Part shown: positions 24,687-31,718 of the stretch, piece by piece
Layout: each line of letters begins with the position of its first letter
Numbering within the stretch: position 1 is the first letter of the stretch
DNA from: Candidatus Accumulibacter adjunctus
Lineage (GTDB): Bacteria > Pseudomonadota > Gammaproteobacteria > Burkholderiales > Rhodocyclaceae
DNA: 34,707 nt
Assembly (NCBI GenBank): GCA_000585015.1
Contig: JFAX01000007.1
Coordinates: 26,077 to 60,783, forward strand
Direction of reading: 5' to 3'
The notes under the pieces: model-generated
Seen by the model: only the letters and a program-made list of their open reading frames with translations
Databases searched by the model: none
Told to the model about the DNA's origin: nothing
Made by a program: the position numbers and the translations under genes

Positions 24687-26690
24687 ATGACCATGTTTAC
24701 TTTCAAGATGCCGGACCTGTTGCGTCGCTCGCGCAGGTTGCATCTGGCGGTTGCCTTGGTGGCAGCGCAACTTCTTGCGGGAGCCCCGCTTGCGCTGGCC
24801 GACGACCCGCTCTGCATGAACGATCTTGCCCAAGCGCCCCTACTCGACGGTGACATCAGGAACGACGACGGGTGGACAAGGGCGAATCAGTACGAGTTCG
24901 GAAACGGAACACCGATCCCCGATGCGGTGGTGCAGATGGGGAGGCATGGCGATAACCTCTATTTCTCGTTTGAGGTGTATCACGATGACGAATGGCATTC
25001 GGAAGACAAGATAGTCCTGCTGCTGGGACCGGCCATCAACGACCCCACCAAGGACATGCGCATTCACATCCATCCGGTAACTGCCCTCAATACCCCCCTG
25101 AACGGCTCGTATGTGCCGAAGTTGTGGCTCAACAGCAACACCTGGAGCACGACGGGGCGGGAGACCTCGCCGGACGCCACGCCAGCCGGATTGACTGCAC
25201 AGGTCCGTACCGTGAATGGCCCCGGGGACGGAACCAGTCCAGCTGGGAAGAAGGACAACTCCTACTTCGTGGAGGTCAAGGTTCCGGTCGCGAGCCTTGC
25301 CAGCACGGGAAAGATCAAACTTCACTTCAACGTGCTACGGTTATACACGGTCACCTCTGCGAGTGGGGCCATTCTGCACAAGATGCAAGGACAACTCAAC
25401 TGGCCGATAGACGCCAAGCTGAAGGAAATACCTCCCAATTCGCCCGCTAACCCATCCGCCGAGGCACTGATGACCGAACCAGCCCGTATCACATGGGGCG
25501 AGGCGGTTACGACGGCCTGCAACGGCGTCAGGGTAAAGAAGGTGTGGCTTAATAACGAGTCGAATGCAGGCTCAGGCGGCACACTGAACTCTCCACCTGT
25601 GGGCGGGTCGGCTACGAACAGCTATTACGTCCGTCTGGAGAATTCCGGAACCGCAAATGCCCAAGGCATCCTGGCAAGCATCAAATCGAACCGCTTCGGT
25701 ATTGCTAACCTGACCGCCTTCGGACAGGTTCCTGCCGTTCCCAATCCTTTAGGGCCGTCGGGCATGATCAACGGCGTCAGCGCAGCCTCCAACAACATCG
25801 CCGACCTCGGGCCGGCAACGTGGACGATCAGCCGAGCCGAGTGGGAAACCAAGTATCAGTCTAATAGAACGGTATGCTCGTTCGTCACCCTCGATGTCGA
25901 CCCCAATCTGCCCGTTGGTACCCGGGTCAACATTGCGAATCGATACTATATCTGGAACACGTCTTTCGCCCCGGCGTCCGTGCTTCAGAATTCCGCGGTT
26001 CTGGATAGCAGCGGCTTTGCTCCTCCGGCAGACGGTAGCGGAATTCAACAGTTCGATTTGAAAACCTTTGTCAAGGAAATTCCGGGGATCACGGCCGGGA
26101 CAGACGGGCTTTTTCCGGCAGCACGAGCTGAGGGTTCCGAGAAGCGTCTGCTTGATTCGGTTGGTCAGAATGCACTTCAACGCCTGAATGCCGTCAGTCT
26201 TTACCGTGCGGGGGCGAGCTTCTACGGCAACACTGTGTGTGCGTATCGCCGTACGGGGCGCTACATCAGCATGGGCGGAGTTTCGGTGGAGGTAGCCGAA
26301 CGGACACCGTGCTTTGCCAACTGGGCCTTCCACAAAGAGAAAATGGAAAAATGGATTGGTAGCATGGTTGCGCAGTGCCCGCAAGGCACAAGCCACGATC
26401 CCAACTGCCGCATCGAGCGCGACCCTGCCACCGGTGACCAGGCGATTTCAGTTTCGGTCGGGCAAGCGCTTGATCTGATGACCCGCATCGAGGCGGTGGA
26501 GTCCAAGTTGCCGTGCGCTTGCGGTGACTGGAAGTGCCAAGTGGGGAGTATCTTCACGGAATCCGGTTCTTCTGGTCTGCTTGCCGGCACCGTCGCGCTC
26601 TTCGGTACCCTCGGTGTCGGTGGGCTGGCCTTCCGGCGACGCGGAAGCGATGTCGGCAGGCCGGTTCCTGCCGACATCGCCTCGGAGTGA
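24687..26690 (+). CDS. secreted, membrane-anchored protein with an N-terminal CBM9-like domain
   Basis: This 667-residue protein has a Sec-type signal peptide (RRSRRLHLAVALVAAQLLAG, then a likely ALA-D cleavage near residue 39). Residues about 50-210 resemble carbohydrate-binding family 9-like (CBM9/DOMON-type) domains: LDGDIRNDDGWTRA, GDNLYFSFEVYHDDEWHSED, KIVLLLGP. The middle is Ig-like (NSYYVRLENSGTANAQGILA). The C-terminus has a Cys cluster (CACGDWKC), then one transmembrane segment (LLAGTVALFGTLGVGGLAF), RRR and an 18-residue tail. This resembles CTERM-type sorting signals, but no known CTERM motif is present. AAAAGGAGCC precedes the ATG. The next gene, for an Lgt-like enzyme, starts 12 bases later. 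The role in the injection system is unknown; envelope attachment is a guess. Confidence 0.82.
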   Translation: MTMFTFKMPDLLRRSRRLHLAVALVAAQLLAGAPLALADDPLCMNDLAQAPLLDGDIRNDDGWTRANQYEFGNGTPIPDAVVQMGRHGDNLYFSFEVYHDDEWHSEDKIVLLLGPAINDPTKDMRIHIHPVTALNTPLNGSYVPKLWLNSNTWSTTGRETSPDATPAGLTAQVRTVNGPGDGTSPAGKKDNSYFVEVKVPVASLASTGKIKLHFNVLRLYTVTSASGAILHKMQGQLNWPIDAKLKEIPPNSPANPSAEALMTEPARITWGEAVTTACNGVRVKKVWLNNESNAGSGGTLNSPPVGGSATNSYYVRLENSGTANAQGILASIKSNRFGIANLTAFGQVPAVPNPLGPSGMINGVSAASNNIADLGPATWTISRAEWETKYQSNRTVCSFVTLDVDPNLPVGTRVNIANRYYIWNTSFAPASVLQNSAVLDSSGFAPPADGSGIQQFDLKTFVKEIPGITAGTDGLFPAARAEGSEKRLLDSVGQNALQRLNAVSLYRAGASFYGNTVCAYRRTGRYISMGGVSVEVAERTPCFANWAFHKEKMEKWIGSMVAQCPQGTSHDPNCRIERDPATGDQAISVSVGQALDLMTRIEAVESKLPCACGDWKCQVGSIFTESGSSGLLAGTVALFGTLGVGGLAFRRRGSDVGRPVPADIASE

Positions 26691-26702
26691 GGCAGCATAG
26701 GC

Positions 26703-27473
26703 ATGTCCACACTGATCGGCAACCCTCTCCTCTACTGGGGGGCGGGAGTGGCGGCCACGCTCGCCGTCGCGGTGTGGCAGGCTGACCGGGCACGGCTGGA
26801 CCCTTGGGCCATGTACTTGGCAGGCATCGCCGGCTTTGCGGGCGGTCTTGTCGGCGGCGGGGTCTACGCGCTGCTCGTTGGTCCGGAGCATGCCCACCAG
26901 GCGTCGCAGACGCGCGGGGCTCTCGGGGCGCTTGCTGGCGCAGCGGCCTTGGCTTGGTTTCTGCTGCGGATTCGCGGCGAGCGTTACTTGGACTACGCGG
27001 ACGCGGCGGCGCCAGCGATAGCGCTGGGCTATGCGGTGTACCGCTTCGGCTGCTTCTTCAACGGCTGCTGCTTTGGCACGCTCACCACGGTTTCATGGGC
27101 GGTAACCTTCGGCCGCGGAACAGAAGCATTCGCTAGCCAAGTGGCGGCCGGTTTGATCGCGCAGGACGCGGCTCACACGTTACCGGTGCACCCGGCACAG
27201 TTCTACCATGCCACGGTGGGCATTGTCGGCTTTCTCTTGTTGCTCCGGCTGCCTAGTACGGTGTCCGGCACGCGGCTGGCATTCGCCCTCGCCTTCTACG
27301 GGGCGACGCGGTTAACAATCGAGTTCCTGCGGGCCGACGCCCTTCCGGTTGTGGGTCCGCTCGACGTCAACCAGCTCGTGTGTCTCGCGATGATGGTCGG
27401 GGGCGCCCTTGTGTGGCTGTTCCGCCCGTCGGTAAAACGTTCTTGTGTCGCCCTCGAGGAGCACTCCCCTTGA
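26703..27473 (+). CDS. Lgt-family (prolipoprotein diacylglyceryl transferase-like) membrane protein, non-canonical
   Basis: This 256-residue polytopic membrane protein has the Lgt-family core: FAGGLVGGGVYALL, a helix pair, then YRFGCFFNGCCFG where true Lgt has GRIGNFINGE-type sequence, LPVHPAQFYHATVGIVGFLL and ATRLTIEFLRADALP. The Arg residues of the central motif and of the IEFLR segment are kept. The HGGL motif of true Lgt appears as RGAL, so the conserved His is absent. It may therefore act on another lipid-transfer substrate than ordinary prolipoproteins. It sits between the membrane-anchored CBM9-like protein and a structural gene, overlapping the latter by TGATG. The upstream protein is a possible substrate (inference). 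Confidence 0.82.
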   Translation: MSTLIGNPLLYWGAGVAATLAVAVWQADRARLDPWAMYLAGIAGFAGGLVGGGVYALLVGPEHAHQASQTRGALGALAGAAALAWFLLRIRGERYLDYADAAAPAIALGYAVYRFGCFFNGCCFGTLTTVSWAVTFGRGTEAFASQVAAGLIAQDAAHTLPVHPAQFYHATVGIVGFLLLLRLPSTVSGTRLAFALAFYGATRLTIEFLRADALPVVGPLDVNQLVCLAMMVGGALVWLFRPSVKRSCVALEEHSP

Positions 27474-29584
27474 TGGCGCAAACGGGGGCCAGTGGCACGT
27501 CGATCGGACGGCTACGCCTGAGGAGCGGTGGCCGAGACACACTGGGCGCTTCGCTATGTGCCGAGGCGATGCTGGCAACGGTCGACCTGCAGCCCCCTGC
27601 CCTGTCGCCAACTGCGGTCCTCCTGATACGTACCCTGCGGGATCCGCTGCCCGGTTCGATTTCTCTTCGCCGCTTCGCAGCGGTCCCGCCGCGCTGGCAG
27701 GCAGCGGTGACCGGTGCGCTCGACCAGGCCGCGCAACGGGCGGTGCGCCCCGCGTTGGGGGCCGTCCCGGCCGGTGCCGAGGCGGTCCTGTTCGCCGACC
27801 GCGCCGAACTGCTCGCCTGCCTCGCCCATGACTGGCTCGCCGGCGTCGCTGCCGCGCGCTGGTGGTGGCAGGCCCTGTTCAACCGACAGGATCTTCACCG
27901 GGCGGTGAGCCGAGCCTGGAGCGAATCACCCGAGTTTGTCCCCGCGATGTTCGAGCGCCTCGCGCGTGAGGGTGTCGCGGTTGGCTTCGTGCAGGCACTC
28001 GACGCGCCGGTCGCCGAGGCAATGCTCGAAGCCCTCGTTCTGGCCCATGGGCTTGGCTCGCTGCGGGCAGCGCTGGTCAGAGCCAAGCGCCCCGCCGGCG
28101 CAGCAGCGTCGCTCAGCGGGAACGGCGGGCGGGAGCGAGATATCGACCAGGCACCGGCGATCACCATGGCACGCGCCGGGGCGACCACCTCGCCGGTTCC
28201 GGTTCCCCCTGCGCCAGCGCCGCCGTTGATCGCCCATCGCGTACCAGAGGCGTTTGCTTCACCGCTGTCGTTCCGCCAAAGGGCTCTGCTGGCAGTAGCG
28301 CTGTCGCTGGCGCGCGCGCCCGCCGAGGCGCGTAGCACCGGGTTTGCAGTGGCCATCGCGCTCTGGCTGCGGGCTGTGGATGAGGCTGATACCTCTGGGC
28401 CGCAGGTTCGTCGAGCAGCAAGGGGCGAGCCGGGCTGGGCTTGGCAGCCGCAGGCAGCGAACCAGGGCGCCGCCGACGCTGGGGAAGGGCCTTCTGCGAC
28501 CGGCAAGTCGGTCACAGTGGCCGCATTCCGGAGCGCACCGCACTCGGAAGCTGTGCTGCCGAGGCTCGACGCCGGCCAGGAAGACTCCGCCGCGCCGCCA
28601 TCGCCATTGGCCTCGCACGATTCAACCGGACTCAGGCGAGCGCCGCACGACGCCGTTGCGCCGACCGCACCGCCGCCGATTACCCTGACGAACCTGGCCC
28701 CGGTGACCATACAGCCGAGCGCGTTGGTCCCGGCCGGCGATCAGGCGCGCAGCCCGGTGCCGATCGATTCTGCCTTCGTCGCAGACTCCGCAGCCGTCGC
28801 CTCTCCGTTCGATGACGCGCAGACGACCGCCTTCGAGGGCCGGGTCGTGGCGACCGAATTCGGCGGTCTTTTCTGCCTGATCAATGCCGCCCTCGCGCTG
28901 GGCCTCTACGGCGACTTCACGATGCCGGCCGAGCGGGGAATCGACCTGTCGCCGTGGGATTTCCTCGCGCTCGCCGGAGAGCATCTCGCCGGCGCGGAGT
29001 TCCGTGGTGACCCGGCCTGGCCGCTGCTCGCCCAGCTCGCGGGACGGACCGAGGGCGAGGCTCCCGGAGCGCACTTCGCGCCGCCGCCGGAGTGGCGCAT
29101 GCCGGCCGCCTGGCTGACACCCTTCGCTGACTGGCGCGGTCTGTGGCGCCGGCAGAACGACGCCGCGCGGCTGCGCGTGTTGCACCCGGCGGGTTTCGTG
29201 CTGGTCGACGTGACGCGCGATGGTTCGCCGGTCGAGGAGCAGATACACCAGGAGCTGCGCCCGTACCGGGAAGAACTCCGCTTTCGCCTGCGCGCCCGGG
29301 GCGAGCAGCCACCGGCCGAGGACGTGTCACCGTTCGACCGCTGGTGCGGCTGGCTGCTGCCCTACCTCGGGCGGCGACTGGCGCTCGCCATGGGCCTGCG
29401 CAACGTGCGACGCGCGGCAAGGCTCTTGCTGCGGCAGCCGGCACGCATCGAGGTGTCGGCGGCGCGCGTCGACATTCACCTGCGTCTGGCCGACCTGCCG
29501 ATCAGCGTGCGGCTCGCCGGCCTCGACCGCGACCCCGGCTGGGTGCCGGCGGCCGGTCGCTTTCTGGCTTTCCACTATGACTGA
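27473..29584 (+). CDS. large eCIS-associated protein, possible tape-measure (Pvc14-like)
   Basis: This 703-residue protein starts at the ATG overlapping the Lgt-like gene's stop. The N-terminal 200 residues are Ala/Leu/Arg-rich (SIGRLRLRSGG, then long helical stretches). Residues about 215-450 are a low-complexity Pro/Ala/Ser linker. The C-terminal 250 residues hold a conserved-looking domain (ATEFGGLFCLINAALALGLY, SPWDFLALAGEHLAG, WCGWLLPYLGRRLALAMGL). Position directly before the AAA+ gene matches Pvc14/Afp14, the tape-measure protein that sets tube length. Sequence similarity to that family is not clear to me, so the role is inference from order. The stop lies 8 bases inside the AAA+ gene. 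Confidence 0.7.
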   Translation: MAQTGASGTSIGRLRLRSGGRDTLGASLCAEAMLATVDLQPPALSPTAVLLIRTLRDPLPGSISLRRFAAVPPRWQAAVTGALDQAAQRAVRPALGAVPAGAEAVLFADRAELLACLAHDWLAGVAAARWWWQALFNRQDLHRAVSRAWSESPEFVPAMFERLAREGVAVGFVQALDAPVAEAMLEALVLAHGLGSLRAALVRAKRPAGAAASLSGNGGRERDIDQAPAITMARAGATTSPVPVPPAPAPPLIAHRVPEAFASPLSFRQRALLAVALSLARAPAEARSTGFAVAIALWLRAVDEADTSGPQVRRAARGEPGWAWQPQAANQGAADAGEGPSATGKSVTVAAFRSAPHSEAVLPRLDAGQEDSAAPPSPLASHDSTGLRRAPHDAVAPTAPPPITLTNLAPVTIQPSALVPAGDQARSPVPIDSAFVADSAAVASPFDDAQTTAFEGRVVATEFGGLFCLINAALALGLYGDFTMPAERGIDLSPWDFLALAGEHLAGAEFRGDPAWPLLAQLAGRTEGEAPGAHFAPPPEWRMPAAWLTPFADWRGLWRRQNDAARLRVLHPAGFVLVDVTRDGSPVEEQIHQELRPYREELRFRLRARGEQPPAEDVSPFDRWCGWLLPYLGRRLALAMGLRNVRRAARLLLRQPARIEVSAARVDIHLRLADLPISVRLAGLDRDPGWVPAAGRFLAFHYD

Positions 29585-31709
29585 TCCGTCCGAACTGGCC
29601 AACGCACTGGCGCAACCGCTAGCCAGTCTGCCGCGCGACGCCGCGATGCATTTCCGGCTGTGTTTCTACGGCGCGATCACGCGCGTGATCGCCCGCCTGG
29701 CCGAGAACGCCGGTTCGTTCGAGCGGGTGTTCAAGGATTTCCCTTTCCTGGCGCACTACGCCAACCAGCTCGCCGACCACGGCCTGGCCGGCGTGGCGGG
29801 CGACCAGGCGGTGCTGCGCTGGGCCGACGCGGTGCGCGCCTGGGAGGACGCACACGGCGGAGAGTCTGGCCAGGATGGTCACGATGGCGACGAGGGCCAC
29901 CTGCCCTTGCGTGCGCTGCGCGAGGCGCTCGACCTGGACGACGACGAGATCGCGCTGCTGATGACCGTCGGGCTGCCGGAAGAGGATGCACGCTTCGGCG
30001 CCTTGTTCGCGCGGCTCAACGGCGCCAAGGGGCTGCGCCGCCCGACGGTCGGTCTGCTCGCCGCCTGGTGGACGGGCGACAGCGGCGATGGCCACGATAG
30101 CCACCATAGCCATGCTCGCGACGTGCACGCAGCGATCCGCCACCTGACGGACTGCGGGCTGCTGGCGCCGGTCAGCCGCGAGCCGCCGCGGGCCGAGTGG
30201 CAGCTCGCAGTGCCGCACCTGCTGTGGGACGCCTTGCGCGGCGTCGCCGTCGAGCGCCCGGCCGCCTGGGCACGCTACCGGCCGGCGCGGAGTCTGGCCC
30301 CGCTGGACACCTTGCTGATCGAGCCTTCGCTGCGGCAAGAGGTCGAGGGGGTGACCGCGCTGCTGGCCGCGAATGCGCTGCCAGCGGTGGTGGTACGCGG
30401 CCCGCGCGCCAATGGCCGGCGGACGCTGCTTGGCGCGCTGGCGCGCGCGACTGGCCGCGGCCTGCTGGAGATCGACGCTTCGGCACCCGAGAGCGACGAG
30501 CGCTGGCGGCTGGCCGGGCCGCTGGCGACGCTGCTGCACGCGCTGCCGGTGCTGCTGCTGCAACCCGGCCCCGGCGAGACCGCGGCGGTGCCCGAGTTGC
30601 CCGGTCACGTGGGTCCGCTGGGCGTGGTGATGGGGCGCCAGGGCGGCCTCTCCGGCGCCGCCGTGCAGCAGGCGGTGCAGATCGACCTCGACATGCCGGC
30701 GCCCGACGAGCGCCGCGAGCACTGGCGGGCGGCGCTCGGGAGCCGGGCGTGCACCGATCTCGAGGCGGTCGCCGGCGCGCTGCGGCTGGGCCGCGGCAGC
30801 ATCCGCCGAGCGGCGGAGCTGGCCGCGATGCGGGCAACGCTCGCCGGGCGCGCGGCGATTACGCCGGAGGACGTGCGCGTGGCGGCGCGCAGCCTGCACC
30901 GGGAGGCGCTGGAAACGATCGCCAGCCCGGTCAGCGGCGGCGGCGACTGGCGCCATCTGGCGGTGCCCGAGCCCACGCGCCTGGACCTGCACGATCTGGC
31001 GCTGCGTTGCCGTCACCGCGAGAGCCTGGGCCGCCTCGCCGGCGGGCCGGCGGGGGCGGCGAACGCCGGCGTCCGGGCGTTGTTCAAGGGGCCGAGCGGT
31101 ACCGGCAAGACGCTCGCCGCGCGGCTGCTGGCGAACACCTTGGGCAAGGACCTCTACCGCGTCGATCTGGCGGCGGTGGTGAACAAATACATCGGCGAGA
31201 CCGAGAAGAACCTCGAACGTGCCTTTTCGCGTGCCGAGGAACTCGACGTGATGTTGCTGCTCGACGAAGGCGACGCCTTGCTCACCCGGCGCACCGACGT
31301 CGGCAGTTCGAACGACCGCTACGCCAACCTCGAAACCAACTACCTGCTGCAGCGGGTGGAATCCTTCACCGGCATCCTGGTCGTCACGACCAACGCCGGC
31401 GACCGTATCGACGGCGCTTTCGCGCGGCGCATGGACGTGGTGGTGGATTTTCCGCTGCCGCAGGCCGAGCAGCGCCGCACCATCTGGGATCTGCACCTGC
31501 CTGCCGGCCACGCCGTCGCCGAGGCGCCGTTGTGGGACGTGGCGCAGCGCTGTGCGCTCTCCGGTGGCCAGATCCGCAACGCTGCGCTGCACGCAGCGCT
31601 GCTGGCCTTCGACCGCGGTACGCCGCTCGGCGATTCCGACCTGCTCGCCGCGGTCCGCCGCGAGTACCGCAAGTCCGGCGGCGTGTGCCCGCTGCGGCAA
31701 AGCGCCTGA
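29577..31709 (+). CDS. AAA+ ATPase of the contractile injection system (Pvc15/Afp15-like)
   Basis: This 710-residue protein carries a complete C-terminal AAA+ module: Walker A FKGPSGTGKT near residues 503-512, Walker B MLLLDEGDALL near 558-568, and VTTNAGDRIDGAFARRMDVV with sensor and arginine-finger residues. An N-terminal AAA-like half has a degenerate P-loop (RGPRANGRRTLL, near residue 275) and probably cannot hydrolyse ATP. Two Gly/Asp/His-rich linkers lie near residues 95-107 and 165-180. Eight bases overlap the preceding gene. In Afp/PVC loci this ATPase is essential for assembly or cargo loading. The start is the ATG at 29577, where the frame leaves the shadow of the upstream gene. Confidence 0.93.
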   Translation: MTDPSELANALAQPLASLPRDAAMHFRLCFYGAITRVIARLAENAGSFERVFKDFPFLAHYANQLADHGLAGVAGDQAVLRWADAVRAWEDAHGGESGQDGHDGDEGHLPLRALREALDLDDDEIALLMTVGLPEEDARFGALFARLNGAKGLRRPTVGLLAAWWTGDSGDGHDSHHSHARDVHAAIRHLTDCGLLAPVSREPPRAEWQLAVPHLLWDALRGVAVERPAAWARYRPARSLAPLDTLLIEPSLRQEVEGVTALLAANALPAVVVRGPRANGRRTLLGALARATGRGLLEIDASAPESDERWRLAGPLATLLHALPVLLLQPGPGETAAVPELPGHVGPLGVVMGRQGGLSGAAVQQAVQIDLDMPAPDERREHWRAALGSRACTDLEAVAGALRLGRGSIRRAAELAAMRATLAGRAAITPEDVRVAARSLHREALETIASPVSGGGDWRHLAVPEPTRLDLHDLALRCRHRESLGRLAGGPAGAANAGVRALFKGPSGTGKTLAARLLANTLGKDLYRVDLAAVVNKYIGETEKNLERAFSRAEELDVMLLLDEGDALLTRRTDVGSSNDRYANLETNYLLQRVESFTGILVVTTNAGDRIDGAFARRMDVVVDFPLPQAEQRRTIWDLHLPAGHAVAEAPLWDVAQRCALSGGQIRNAALHAALLAFDRGTPLGDSDLLAAVRREYRKSGGVCPLRQSA

Positions 31710-31718
31710 GGTTTAGCG

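Noticed and set aside
3447-27473. Possibility that the cluster is a tailed prophage or a type VI secretion system
   Set aside because: There are no capsid, portal, terminase, integrase or lysis genes, and no TssJLM or TssK-type genes. Two sheath/tube pairs, DUF4255, a LysM adaptor and the AAA+ gene fit an eCIS.
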